A stretch of 64,000 bases of DNA, taken from the NCBI GenBank assembly GCA_028280565.1, contig JANQLQ010000049.1, positions 28,390 through 92,389 of the forward strand. Reading direction: 5' to 3'. Within the stretch, counting starts at the first letter, position 1; the number at the start of each line of letters is the position of its first letter. This stretch comes from Fulvivirga sp. (GTDB taxonomy: Bacteria; Bacteroidota; Bacteroidia; Cytophagales; Cyclobacteriaceae). The notes under the pieces are model-generated. The model saw only the letters and a program-made list of their open reading frames with translations. It did not search any database and was not told the DNA's origin. A program made the position numbers and the translations under genes. Below, piece by piece: positions 44,667 through 54,014 of this stretch.

Positions 44667-45523
44667 TGGAACTAGCCAGTATCCGGCAAATAGCAGTAGT
44701 AGGGGCGGGGACCATGGGCCTGGGGATAGCTCAAATTGCAGCCATGGCCGGGTTCAAAACCCTGCTTTATGATATCGACTCCCATTCGTTGGCAAAGGCG
44801 GAGAAAAGCATCACGAAAAACTTAGAGAAAGGTATAGAAAAAGGGAAAGTAACTGCCGAGCAGAAAAAACATACCCTGTCTAACCTTGCTTTTTCAACAA
44901 AGTTTGAAGATATCCGGGCCGATTTTGTAATTGAGGCCATTGTAGAGCAGCTGGAGGTCAAGCGAGACCTGTTTTCCAGGCTTGAAGGCCAGAATGCCAA
45001 AACATGTATTTTAGCTTCTAACACTTCCTCTATTCCCATCACCCAAATCGCATCGGCATTGGAAGAACCTAGCCGGTTTGTCGGGATGCATTTTTTTAAT
45101 CCTGCCCACATTATGAAACTGGTAGAGGTAATTTCAGGTGCAGCTACGAGCGATGAGGTAGCGCTGGTGACCCAGCAATTGGCAGAAAAATTGGGTAAAG
45201 TAGCGGTAATGGCGAAAGATTCCCCGGGTTTCATCGTTAATCGTGTAGCACGCCATTTTTACGTAGAAAGCCTCAAGGCTTTAGAAGAAGGAGTTGCAGA
45301 TGTCCAAACGATCGATAAATTACTGAAATCTTCGGGATTTAAAATGGGACCGTTTGCGTTAATGGATCTTATCGGGGTAGATACCAATTTTTCGGTGACG
45401 ACCTCCATGTTCCGGGCGTTCCATGGCGATAGTAAATTCAGACCGAGCCGAATACAGCAGCAAAAAGTAGATGCCGGTCATCATGGGAGGAAGTCCGGGA
45501 AAGGATTTTATGAATATGAATAA
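44666..45523 (+). CDS. 3-hydroxybutyryl-CoA (3-hydroxyacyl-CoA) dehydrogenase
   Basis: A protein of about 285 residues. The NAD-binding motif VVGAGTMGLGIAQIAAMAG lies near residues 9-27, VIEAIVEQLEVKRDLF near 88-103, ILASNTSSIPITQIA near 112-126 and RFVGMHFFNPAHIMKLVEVI near 133-152 (with the catalytic His). DSPGFIVNRV and the C-terminal domain with GPFALMDLIGVD follow. It catalyses NAD-dependent interconversion of 3-hydroxyacyl-CoA and 3-oxoacyl-CoA. The ATG at 44666 overlaps the pheS TGA by one base, so the two are read together even though their functions are unrelated. Confidence 0.93.
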   Translation: MELASIRQIAVVGAGTMGLGIAQIAAMAGFKTLLYDIDSHSLAKAEKSITKNLEKGIEKGKVTAEQKKHTLSNLAFSTKFEDIRADFVIEAIVEQLEVKRDLFSRLEGQNAKTCILASNTSSIPITQIASALEEPSRFVGMHFFNPAHIMKLVEVISGAATSDEVALVTQQLAEKLGKVAVMAKDSPGFIVNRVARHFYVESLKALEEGVADVQTIDKLLKSSGFKMGPFALMDLIGVDTNFSVTTSMFRAFHGDSKFRPSRIQQQKVDAGHHGRKSGKGFYEYE

Positions 45524-45956
45524 AGCATTATTAGCCATTGTCTTAGGTGTGGCATCAGTCACTTTTACAGGTTGTGATAATAATGAGGTGGTGGATGAAT
45601 TACCTCCCGCGGTTTTCAATGATATTTTTATAGATCTGAGTTTACCCCAGTATCAAGATCTATCGCGTAATGGAGGTTTTGAATATCTTAGTGCAGGCCT
45701 TCGGGGAATAATCGTATACCGTGAAAATGCTAGCACCTACCATGCGATCGAGCAAAACTGTACCTTTTTACCTTTTGAAGCAGGCTCAACCGTGGATGTA
45801 GACAATGGCATACGCTTAAGAGATCCGTCATGTGGCTCTGTCTTCACATTACCAGGAGGGTTGCCGATTGGCGGTCCGGCGGTAGTACCTTTGCGCAAAT
45901 ACCGAGTCGATTTTGACGGAACTAGGCTCATCATTTCTGACGAAGTTATAAACTAA
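45510..45956 (+). CDS. Small Rieske-like lipoprotein lacking the iron-sulfur ligands
   Basis: A protein of about 148 residues (or 146 from a second ATG at 45516) with a lipoprotein signal ending ASVTFTGCDN, the cysteine being the lipid site. The mature part has a Rieske-like order of strands: GLRGIIVYRENASTYHAIEQNC, then DNGIRLRDPSCGSVFTLPGGLP and PAVVPLRKYRVDFDG. The normal Rieske ligand motifs CxH and CxxH are missing, with single cysteines in their place. Similar small lipoproteins are common in Bacteroidota; their role is unknown. It overlaps the preceding gene by 14 bases and is in the same operon as the dehydrogenase. Confidence 0.68.
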   Translation: MNMNKALLAIVLGVASVTFTGCDNNEVVDELPPAVFNDIFIDLSLPQYQDLSRNGGFEYLSAGLRGIIVYRENASTYHAIEQNCTFLPFEAGSTVDVDNGIRLRDPSCGSVFTLPGGLPIGGPAVVPLRKYRVDFDGTRLIISDEVIN

Positions 45957-46041
45957 TACCCCCAGTCCTTCCACGTTTCATAAACTTGGAAGACCTAGAG
46001 GTACTCCAAAACCTATTAATTTTCCGAGAAACTTCACTCAC

Positions 46042-47364
46042 TCAAATCGCCGGGTTTGGCGGCGTATTCGTATTATTATTGATCTCCGAATTAGGGTATG
46101 GGTACAAGTTCCGGTTCCGTTCCTCGCCCGGTTCATTGGGACCAGGCCGGTTGAATCTTTTACTATCCTCCAACTTTAAACCGCTCATAAACAATTCTAT
46201 ACAACGGTTTTTATAGATTTCCAGTAAAATTGCATCTTCGTCCATAGGCCCGGGATATTCCTCTAAACCGGCACCGATTCCGAAAATGTCATCTGCAGCT
46301 GTTTTTGTTAATACCCGGTTCAATTCGATGATCGCGTTGTCCAAGTCTTCAGAGCGGGCATAGGCCTCTGCTTTTATCAAAAGAACCTCTCCTGGTAAGT
46401 ATACGGGTACGGCCTCCGTTTCTACATCGAAAAAGCCTGCACCAAATGCCGTCAAAGTTGAATCTGTGTCTGAAAACTTCCTGAAAGTACTATCTGTCTC
46501 GGCGTAAAATGCTAACCTATGATCCCCAGGATCGGGTGTTAGCTCGCCACTAAGTCCTAAGTTTAGGTCACGGGGCTGATAGCGATTATTGGAGATGATA
46601 GCCTCAGCTAATGGGTTTAAGTTCAGGTCGTCAAACCCAAAAACGGAAGGAACGGTTAAGTCTACGCGATCAGCAGCGGTAATAGCCGCTGTATAGTCCC
46701 CATTTATCAAGTAGAACCGTGCTAATAGTGCATTCACGGTGTTTTCAAGGTCAATGGTCTGTGGCGTGTTGTCATAAAACTCTTGGCTGATCGTGGTGGT
46801 GTTCAGGATTGTCCTGGCATTTTCCAGCGTATTGATCACATTGGAAAGTACAGCTTGCCGATCACTAAAAGAGGCATTTTGGCCTCTTTCTAATGGAACT
46901 TGCTCAAAAAATTGGATTAATGTACCATTGGCCAAAGCGATGAAAATTGAGGCGTAAACTTCTATACCTGCTGCCACCTCGGGGTCATTCACCACGCCGA
47001 GATTATCGATCACAAGCTGCGACTGGTAGCGAGTAAGTAAAGATTGTTCCCAGAGATTGGACAAAACACGATTTTCAGGAAGCAGGTTGTTTTTACCCCT
47101 GGAGATGTCGAACTCATCGGCATTCCCGGCATTAACTACAAATAGTCCGCCGGTGGTCAGTTCTGCCCCTGACACTGCGTTATATAATGGACTAAGCCGA
47201 CCTACGGTCCATTGTTCTTGGGCGCCAACTACAGCCGAGATCAAGCCAGCCGTGTTACTAAAAACCTCGTCGTCTTTTAAGGTAGAAGGGTCTTCAAATT
47301 CTTCATTACAGCTACTGGATAAAGCTATGATGATACCCGTTAAATATATAATTGATCTTTTCAT
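46042..47364 (-). CDS. RagB/SusD-family nutrient-uptake outer membrane lipoprotein
   Basis: A 440-residue lipoprotein; the signal MKRSIIYLTGIIIALSSSC ends in the lipid cysteine near residue 19. It has the helical TPR-like architecture of SusD proteins: LFVVNAGNADEFDISRG, ARTILNTTTISQEFYDN, ALLARFYLINGDYTAAITAADRVD, then VLLIKAEAYARSEDLDNAIIEL and a C-terminal ILLEIYKNRCIELFMSGLKLED (typical SusD end with RxxELF). It binds a glycan or peptide at the surface and hands it to its SusC partner, encoded five bases upstream. No CAZyme lies adjacent on this strand, so the ligand cannot be guessed from immediate neighbours. Confidence 0.9.
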   Translation of the reverse strand: MKRSIIYLTGIIIALSSSCNEEFEDPSTLKDDEVFSNTAGLISAVVGAQEQWTVGRLSPLYNAVSGAELTTGGLFVVNAGNADEFDISRGKNNLLPENRVLSNLWEQSLLTRYQSQLVIDNLGVVNDPEVAAGIEVYASIFIALANGTLIQFFEQVPLERGQNASFSDRQAVLSNVINTLENARTILNTTTISQEFYDNTPQTIDLENTVNALLARFYLINGDYTAAITAADRVDLTVPSVFGFDDLNLNPLAEAIISNNRYQPRDLNLGLSGELTPDPGDHRLAFYAETDSTFRKFSDTDSTLTAFGAGFFDVETEAVPVYLPGEVLLIKAEAYARSEDLDNAIIELNRVLTKTAADDIFGIGAGLEEYPGPMDEDAILLEIYKNRCIELFMSGLKLEDSKRFNRPGPNEPGEERNRNLYPYPNSEINNNTNTPPNPAI

Positions 47365-47369
47365 TTTCT

Positions 47370-50300
47370 TTAGAAGTTAGCGCTGATCGTAAAAGTATAG
47401 GTCCTGGGAAGTGGCACTGTGCCAAAATTTACCGCTCTCACTACATTGCTTTGCCCTCCTGAATTCACCTCGGGATCAAAGCTCGTAAAATCATCTATGG
47501 AAAAAAGGTTTCGTCCACTGATAGCGATATTGACGTTGTTAAATACGCCTAAAACCTCCCCTAGGGAGTACCGGATATAAGCCTCGCGGAGCTTGGTGAA
47601 CGAGCCATCACGTATCCTAAATTCGGAGACCCCATATAGCGCTTGGATATAGCCTTTCGGCACTTCACCCCGGAGCTCTGCCTCTGCTAACTTACCTATG
47701 CCTACCCCTTGTCGTGTCCGGTAGTCGGCATCCCAAACGTCCACCCCCTGTACAGACTCAAATACTACCCCGAAATTCAGCTTCTTGTAGCGGAAATCAC
47801 TGCCAAACCCGAGGGTAAAATCAGGATTCGGATCTCCCACTACTCTTTCCAGTACTTCCCCTTCTGGGTTTCCTTCACTATCGCGTTGTGGCTGGCCGGT
47901 ATCTACGTTGCCACGCTCAAATTGAAGATATCCTTCCTCGGACAGTAACTCATCACCGTTCTCGTCCCTTGCGAAATAACTGCCAAAAAACACCGACAAA
48001 GGCTCTCCTTCAATGATCCTAATCGGGGCCACGGCTTGGTTATTGATCGTTAAAGCATCCCCGGTGCCAAAGTTTATCCTCGTCACTTCGTTCCTGTTTC
48101 GAGCATAATTTGCCCATAATGACCATTCGAAGTCATTTGTTTTAAGAGGTACAGCATTTACCACGAGTTCTATCCCTTGGTTTTCCATAGAACCCACATT
48201 GGTCAGCACACTATTTGCGCCTTCCGAAGCAGCTAATTCGATGTTCAGTATAAGATCGTCGATTTCTTGGGCGTAGTAGTTGAAAGTTAAGCCCAGCCGA
48301 CCTTGGAGTAAAGAAAGATCCGTACCAAATTCAAACTCCTTTTGTCTTTCCACAGCGATGTCTTCGTTTCCGAATTGATCACGAAGCAGGGTTACAGAAG
48401 TGGCTCCTTGCAGCGAGTTCGGATTATAACGGGTAAAACGGTCAAAAGCGCTAATGGCGGTTAAATTCCCCGCTTCGCCGTAGGATCCGCGCAGTTTGAC
48501 AGTACTAAGAACGTTGGACAGCGGTGAGTTTTGAAAAAACTCCTCCTCGGAGATCACATAACTGGCTCCTATCTTAGGATAAAAGTTGTTACGATTGTCC
48601 TCTGAAAATACCGTGGACCCATCGATACGGCCTGCAAGCGTAAGGAACAGTTTTTCATCCCAGCCTAAAGTTTCTTGCACGAACCATCCCCATATGCGCT
48701 GGCGAACATCCGTTCTTCGGGGCTCAAGTATGATGTTCGCCCCAGCTACATTACTTACGTTGGGCGTTAACCTGCGTCCTTGACTAAGGGTGAACAATCC
48801 CTGTGAATATTGGAAGTTATAACCTACAGTGGTATTGGAAGTAATGGAATTGGATAAATTCTTAAAGTAAGAAATATTGATATCACTGTTGAGTTGGAAA
48901 TTGTTGGCGTTTGCTACTGAAGCGTAACCATCCGGGAAAAAAGCGATGTTAACCCCATCGTAAGGGACAGGCGCTAAATAGGTATTTCCCTCCTGGTTAT
49001 AGCTATCCAACCCGAAGAGGTAATCGATGGTGAGTCCCGCTACCGGTGTGTAAGTAGCTTGGAAATTACCGATCACCCGGTTCGTTTCTTGCGTAATATC
49101 GTATTCCTCGATGATCGTTAATGGGTTGATCCGTGTGGGTTCTACCGCCAATAGGTTGCCAAACTGGTCGCGTTCTTCAATATTGTAAATGTTATTCGTG
49201 ATATTGATCGAGTTGATAGGGCTGTAAAATACATTTCCGTCGGGTTTTTCATTGGAAAAACTGTTGATGTAATTGACGCCAAAATTGATCTTAAGGTCAT
49301 CCCTAAGCCGTTGTGTTAATGAAAGCTTAGCGCTGATCCTCCTGAAATCAGTGTTTTTGATGATGCCTTCGTTTCGCATATAGGCCAGTGAAGTAAAGTA
49401 CGTTGTATTCTCAGTGCCTCCCCGGGCTGAGAGATAATTATCTGTTCCAAACCCGGTATCAAAGATTTGGTCCTGGTAGTCATATCGAGTCACGGGAAAT
49501 TCTTCGTTAGAGAGGGGGTTAAGCAAGGGAAACAATCGCTGCTCGGGACTTCCAATGATCACCGGGAAACGGTTGGTAGGTACTTCCTTCCTTAGTTCGT
49601 TTATGTTAAAGCTGGATGAAAAAGAGTATTGTGGCGCCCCGGCTTCTCCCTTTTTAGTGGTGATCAATATCACCCCGTTACTTGCTCGTGATCCGTAAAT
49701 GGCCGCGGCGGCCGCCCCATTGATCACCTCCAGCCTTTCGATATCATTGGGGTTAATATCCGCCATACGGTTTTGACCTACCTGGGCATCGCGCTCGTCT
49801 ATGCTGGTGTTGGTCACATTTGTGGTACTATTGTCCAGCACGACCCCATCGATAATGTATAGCGGCTCTGATGACCCGGAAATAGTACTTGGGCCTCGCA
49901 GTCTCACCGAAAACCCCCCGGCCGGGTCCCCTGAATTCTGTGTGATCTGTGCGCCTGCTATTTTACCTTGCAGGCCGTTGAAAAGACTCTGGGGTGTGGC
50001 CTTGGTCAACTCGTCAGATTTTACCGTGGAAATAGCATTGCCTAGCTCCTTTCGTGTCGAGGTAACGGATGAGCCGATCACCACGATCTCGTCTAAGCCT
50101 AGGATGTCTTGCCGTAGTACAATGTTAAACGAGGTCCTGCCCTGTACATTTTCACGAACGGTCTTAAAGCCTACAAAACTGAATTCAAGAATAGCAGTAG
50201 ATGCATCATTGACCGCTAGGTTGAAATTGCCGTCGAGGTCCGTGACCGTTCCTGTGGACGTGCCCACAATAAGTACCGAAACTCCCGGTAAAGCTTCCCC

Positions 50301-50405
50301 GCTTTCGTCTGTTACGTTTCCTGTTACCGTAGTGTCCTGGGCCACTAGGGGCACCGTGAAAGCACTGGTGAGTAAGATAAGTAAACCAATGTAGCGTTTC
50401 TTCAT
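47370..50405 (-). CDS. SusC/RagA-family TonB-linked outer membrane protein
   Basis: A 1011-residue receptor from the ATG at 50405 (the upstream extension to 50480 lacks a signal). A signal peptide (MKKRYIGLLILLTSAFTVPLVAQ) is followed by a carboxypeptidase-regulatory-like domain (VTGNVTDESGEALPGVSVL to about residue 95). The TonB-linking region (GLDEIVVIGS) is next, then the plug domain (STRKELGNAISTVKSDEL and LYIIDGVVLDN) with ERLEVINGAAAAAIYGSRASNG, the SusC hallmark. A beta-barrel with a terminal aromatic strand (PRTYTFTISANF) ends the protein. It imports the ligand bound by the SusD-like partner. It is separated from the DeoR-like gene upstream by about 610 bases. Confidence 0.95.
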   Translation of the reverse strand: MKKRYIGLLILLTSAFTVPLVAQDTTVTGNVTDESGEALPGVSVLIVGTSTGTVTDLDGNFNLAVNDASTAILEFSFVGFKTVRENVQGRTSFNIVLRQDILGLDEIVVIGSSVTSTRKELGNAISTVKSDELTKATPQSLFNGLQGKIAGAQITQNSGDPAGGFSVRLRGPSTISGSSEPLYIIDGVVLDNSTTNVTNTSIDERDAQVGQNRMADINPNDIERLEVINGAAAAAIYGSRASNGVILITTKKGEAGAPQYSFSSSFNINELRKEVPTNRFPVIIGSPEQRLFPLLNPLSNEEFPVTRYDYQDQIFDTGFGTDNYLSARGGTENTTYFTSLAYMRNEGIIKNTDFRRISAKLSLTQRLRDDLKINFGVNYINSFSNEKPDGNVFYSPINSINITNNIYNIEERDQFGNLLAVEPTRINPLTIIEEYDITQETNRVIGNFQATYTPVAGLTIDYLFGLDSYNQEGNTYLAPVPYDGVNIAFFPDGYASVANANNFQLNSDINISYFKNLSNSITSNTTVGYNFQYSQGLFTLSQGRRLTPNVSNVAGANIILEPRRTDVRQRIWGWFVQETLGWDEKLFLTLAGRIDGSTVFSEDNRNNFYPKIGASYVISEEEFFQNSPLSNVLSTVKLRGSYGEAGNLTAISAFDRFTRYNPNSLQGATSVTLLRDQFGNEDIAVERQKEFEFGTDLSLLQGRLGLTFNYYAQEIDDLILNIELAASEGANSVLTNVGSMENQGIELVVNAVPLKTNDFEWSLWANYARNRNEVTRINFGTGDALTINNQAVAPIRIIEGEPLSVFFGSYFARDENGDELLSEEGYLQFERGNVDTGQPQRDSEGNPEGEVLERVVGDPNPDFTLGFGSDFRYKKLNFGVVFESVQGVDVWDADYRTRQGVGIGKLAEAELRGEVPKGYIQALYGVSEFRIRDGSFTKLREAYIRYSLGEVLGVFNNVNIAISGRNLFSIDDFTSFDPEVNSGGQSNVVRAVNFGTVPLPRTYTFTISANF

Positions 50406-51018
50406 AGTGTGATTTTTTAGGTATGGTAATGGAAATAAGTGAATTTGGCTAGGAAATCCAAGAAAATACTGCAAAATCAAGCATAAAATTGCAAATTCAA
50501 AAATTGAAGAATGGTGAGTGATTTTTTGAAAGTTATACCCTTACTATTGATTTTTTGGATGTTTTGAGCATTAGGATTAGTATATTAATAAGTTGAAAAT
50601 TGGAAACCAGGGAATTGGAAGATTTTGATGTATGCGGCTTTAGGTCAATATTATTTTTAAAATCTTGCAAATTATTGAAGTATCCGGCTAAGTACCAGGG
50701 TATTGATGTCTTGAGTAGTCCTTGGCAAATGGTGAAATTTATTTCTTTCCGTAGGATATTGGGCGCAGGCTACCGGTGCGAAGGTGGTCGTTTGATGTTT
50801 TCTGCACTCTACTGGTCATAGGACCGCTGCGCTTAACCTACGACTAGGTTGATTTCTGCTTTCTGCAAGGACTCCCGTGGAGAGTTAGTGAGATCTTTTT
50901 TGGTTATGGGTTGTAGGTGAGAACCCTTTTGCCAACTGGCAACTGGACGAGAACTTCTGAATATCGAAAACATAATTCATTATGTACACTGTCCGTCAAT
51001 TGACATGCGACTGGACAT
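50406..51018. other. Intergenic region between susC and the DeoR-like gene
   Basis: No gene was seen. The open frame 50600-50821 has no recognisable features. The region carries copy R4 of the 28-base repeat and, at about 50933-50950, a GCCAACTGGCAACTGG run like the short tandem runs seen near 63.6 kb. The susC promoter should lie close to 50405, but a clear CAAAnnTA (minus-strand -7) was not found. Confidence 0.45.
50820..50847 (-). repeat. Dispersed 28-base repeat, copy R4 (inverted)
   Basis: It reads AGGACCGCTGCGCTTAACCT then ACGACTAG, the reverse complement of the R1 core (7381-7408) with a few changes. It lies 40 kb from R1-R3, showing that the element is dispersed rather than local. 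Confidence 0.6.
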
Positions 51019-51768
51019 TTAAAGGAGATTCACACCACTGTTTTGATAAGAGGCCAGTTGTTCATGGTTAGGGTCAAGCTCTGTGATCAGCATATCCAGG
51101 GCCTGCACATCACATACTTTATACTTTTGTACAGAGTTCAGTTTCTCAGAAATGGTAAGCGCTATTACTTTTTTTGTGGCGTTGATCATTGCTTTTTTCA
51201 TTTGCACTACCTCCCAGTCAAACTCTGTGAGACCGCTATTGGGATCTAGAAACCCCGTTCCTAAAAAACAAATATCTGCTTGTATTTCCGACAAAGTGTT
51301 GATCACACTCCCTCCTACAGCGATTTTGGCTTCCCGGGAGAGTTTGCCGCCAATAAAGATTGTCTCGCTGTTTTCATGGTTGAGCAATTCCAACGCGGTA
51401 GTAAGGCTTGGAGTAAAAAAAGTAGCTTTAAGCTGTTCGGGAAGGGACCGGGCCAGCTCAAGATTTGTGGTGCCTCCACTCATAAGGATCACCTGTCCAT
51501 CTTTTATCAGCCCCGATGCCTTTTTGGCGATCTTGGCCTTGCTATCGTGGGCATAGATCTTGTTCTCTTGGTAGTGGTTCAGGTTGTACCCGTTAGAGAT
51601 GGCCCCGCCATGTACTTTCCGGATCATGCCCTGCTCATCGAGCTCTTTCAGGTCTCTCCTAACCGTATCTTCGGATACATTTAGCTGTTGGGTCAGGTCC
51701 GTAAGAAGTACCCGGCTGTGTATCCTTACTTCATTTAATATATAGTTATGCCTTTCTTCTTTGAGCAT
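51019..51768 (-). CDS. DeoR/GlpR-family transcriptional regulator
   Basis: A 249-residue protein from the ATG at 51768; the longer open frame to 51990 has no conserved content. The N-terminal helix-turn-helix (ILNEVRIHSRVLLTDLTQQL, SEDTVRRDLKELDEQG, IRKVHGGA) is the DeoR hallmark. The sugar-phosphate-sensing C-terminal domain has LMSGGTTNLELARSLP, IFIGGKLSREAKIAVG and FLGTGFLDPNSGLTEFDWEV. Members respond to phosphorylated sugars. It is divergent from the nagB-type fusion gene, so it probably controls the amino-sugar cluster, with glucosamine- or N-acetylglucosamine-6-phosphate as a reasonable but unproven effector. Confidence 0.9.
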   Translation of the reverse strand: MLKEERHNYILNEVRIHSRVLLTDLTQQLNVSEDTVRRDLKELDEQGMIRKVHGGAISNGYNLNHYQENKIYAHDSKAKIAKKASGLIKDGQVILMSGGTTNLELARSLPEQLKATFFTPSLTTALELLNHENSETIFIGGKLSREAKIAVGGSVINTLSEIQADICFLGTGFLDPNSGLTEFDWEVVQMKKAMINATKKVIALTISEKLNSVQKYKVCDVQALDMLITELDPNHEQLASYQNSGVNLL

Positions 51769-52037
51769 GTATAAGCTTGTTTTTAGGTTTCCCGGCCAGG
51801 GGGCAGGTTGTTTTCCGGGCATCATGTGCAAATTAAAGCTAATAAAAATTTTAAAAGTAGAATGCCGATTAATGCGTTTTTTTGAATATATTTCCGGCAA
51901 AAAGTGGCAATAGTGGGCTAACCATTTCGGACGGTAGGCAGGATATTTTGGAGGCGCGATATATAAACCAGGGATGACCTTATGCGTCATTAGCCATGAT
52001 TGTGCACTTTTATGATCACAAATTAATTAACAAGCCC

Positions 52038-54005
52038 ATGTCATCCGTCAAAAAAACATCCGTTATGAACAAAGATCCACAGGTACAGGGGGTCTTTTAT
52101 GACCAAGAGTCGAAAAAACTTGAGAAGATCGATACCTCGGTCTATGAAAATTCGGTTTCCGCATCACAGGCTGTGGCAGAACGAATTGCACGATTGGTCA
52201 AAGACAAAGCGGCAAAAGGGGAGTATGCTGTCCTAGGGTTAGCAACAGGATCTACACCTACAGGACTATATGATCTGCTGGTCCAAATGCATCAAAAAGG
52301 GGAACTAAGTTTTAAAAATGTGATCACCTTTAACCTGGATGAATACTATCCTATCAACCCGGAGTCACTTCAAAGTTACATCCGGTTTATGAAAGAGCAT
52401 TTGTTTGATCATATAGACATAGATCCGGCCAATATTCATATCCCTGACGGATCCTTGCCAAGAGAGCAAGTGGCTGCCTACTGTAGTGGTTATGAAGATG
52501 CTATCGATAAGCTGGGGGGCATTGATCTCCAAATATTAGGCATAGGTCGTACAGGACATATTGGTTTTAACGAGCCCGGTTCCACTTTACAATCCAAGAC
52601 CCGGCTGATCCGCTTGGATAAAATCACCAGGATGGACGCCGCCAGTGATTTCTTTGGTGAAGAAAATGTGCCTCAAAAAGCCATAACCATGGGAGTAGGC
52701 ACTATTATGAAAGCTAAAAAAGTGTTGCTCATGGCTTGGGGTGAGGGAAAAGCCCCGGTGATAAAAGAAGCAGTGGAAGGACTCGTTAAAGATTCTATTC
52801 CCGCTTCCTTCCTCCAGCAGCATCCTGATGCAGAGATCATCTTGGATAAGGCTGCTGCCGCGGAGCTTACACGGTTCAAAACCCCGTGGTTGGTGGACCT
52901 TCCTCACTGGACAGACGAGTTACGCAAAAAGGCGGTCATTTGGCTCTCCGAAAAAATGAATAAAGTTATCCTCAAGCTGACCAACGAAGATTACAATGAA
53001 TACGGAATGAGCGAACTGCTGGTGGACCAAGGGCCTGCTGAGAACATTAATGTCCGTGTCTTTAACGAGCTGCAACATACCATAACGGGATGGCCGGGTG
53101 GAAAGCCCAAGGCGGATGATTCCCAAAGGCCGGAACGTGCCGAGCCTCATCCTAAGCGGGTGGTCATCTTCAGCCCTCACCCGGACGATGACGTGATCTC
53201 TATGGGCGGTACGCTGATCCGGTTAGTAGACCAAGGGCACGAGGTGCACGTGGCCTACCAGACCTCGGGTAATATCGCGGTCTTTGACGACGATGTACTA
53301 CGCTTTGTAGACTTTGCCGTGGATTTTGATGAGAAATTTGACGAAAGTAAATCACAGTCGCAGTCGATGTTCAAGAAGATCAAAGAGTTTATAGAGCAAA
53401 AACAACCCGGGCAGGTCGATCTTCCCGAGATCCAGGTGATCAAAGGGATGATCCGGCGGGGGGAAGCGAAAGCGGCTTGTCGGTATTGTGGTGTAAAAAT
53501 GGAAAATGTTCATTTCTTGGATATGCCTTTTTACGAAACAGGCACCGTTAAAAAGAAACCTTTAGGCGAGGAGGATGTCAAGATCATTACAGACCTGCTG
53601 CAGGAAGTGAAACCTCACCAAGTATACGCCGCTGGTGATCTTTCTGACCCTCACGGGACACACCGGGTGTGCTTAGAGGCTATTTTCCGGTCTATTCATG
53701 GAATGAAGGGGAAGGCGGATTGGCTCAAAGATACCTACGTGTGGCTCTATCGTGGGGCTTGGCAAGAATGGGATGTTGCGGAAATAGAAATGGCAGTGCC
53801 GATAGGCCCACGGGAGCTGATGCAAAAAAGACGTGCTATTTTCAAACACCAATCCCAGAAAGACAGGGCCCTCTTCCCGGGCAATGACAGCCGGGAGTTT
53901 TGGCAAAGGGCAGAAGATAGGAACCAGGCTACAGCCGTATTATACGATCATTTGGGATTGCCGGAATACGAAGCTATCGAGGCGTTTGTCCGGTGGAAGT
54001 TTTAG
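52038..54005 (+). CDS. nagB: Glucosamine-6-phosphate deaminase fused to a PIG-L/LmbE-type deacetylase-like domain
   Basis: A protein of about 655 residues (ATG 52038; an ATG at 51996 would add 14 residues). Residues about 30-275 are NagB: AVLGLATGSTPTGLYDLL, ITFNLDEYYPI, GIGRTGHIGFNEPGS. This part converts glucosamine-6-phosphate to fructose-6-phosphate and ammonia. From about residue 370, RVVIFSPHPDDDVISMGGTLIRL is the zinc-binding HPDDD motif of PIG-L/LmbE deacetylases, with ASDLSDPHGTHR-like text (AAGDLSDPHGTHRVCLEAI) near 535 completing the site. The fusion is known in Bacteroidota. The second domain may deacetylate an N-acetyl sugar, but its substrate is unproven. It heads the recycling operon. 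Confidence 0.9.
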   Translation: MSSVKKTSVMNKDPQVQGVFYDQESKKLEKIDTSVYENSVSASQAVAERIARLVKDKAAKGEYAVLGLATGSTPTGLYDLLVQMHQKGELSFKNVITFNLDEYYPINPESLQSYIRFMKEHLFDHIDIDPANIHIPDGSLPREQVAAYCSGYEDAIDKLGGIDLQILGIGRTGHIGFNEPGSTLQSKTRLIRLDKITRMDAASDFFGEENVPQKAITMGVGTIMKAKKVLLMAWGEGKAPVIKEAVEGLVKDSIPASFLQQHPDAEIILDKAAAAELTRFKTPWLVDLPHWTDELRKKAVIWLSEKMNKVILKLTNEDYNEYGMSELLVDQGPAENINVRVFNELQHTITGWPGGKPKADDSQRPERAEPHPKRVVIFSPHPDDDVISMGGTLIRLVDQGHEVHVAYQTSGNIAVFDDDVLRFVDFAVDFDEKFDESKSQSQSMFKKIKEFIEQKQPGQVDLPEIQVIKGMIRRGEAKAACRYCGVKMENVHFLDMPFYETGTVKKKPLGEEDVKIITDLLQEVKPHQVYAAGDLSDPHGTHRVCLEAIFRSIHGMKGKADWLKDTYVWLYRGAWQEWDVAEIEMAVPIGPRELMQKRRAIFKHQSQKDRALFPGNDSREFWQRAEDRNQATAVLYDHLGLPEYEAIEAFVRWKF

Positions 54006-54014
54006 CAGCCACTG

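Noticed and set aside
45965..45992. Hairpin CTTCCA...TGGAAG between convergent genes as a bidirectional terminator
   Set aside because: Stem is short with a bulge and a 10-base loop, and there is no T-run on either side.
49801..50394. Open frame of about 200 codons on the plus strand
   Set aside because: It is antisense to the conserved SusC plug and signal region and shows only low-complexity Ser/Thr/Val/Pro content.
50600..50821. 73-codon plus-strand open frame between susC and the DeoR-like gene
   Set aside because: No start signal, no domain, and it ends in a dispersed repeat.
51769..51990. N-terminal extension of the DeoR-like gene
   Set aside because: DeoR-family helix-turn-helix starts within the first residues after the ATG at 51768; the extension would cover the divergent promoter region.
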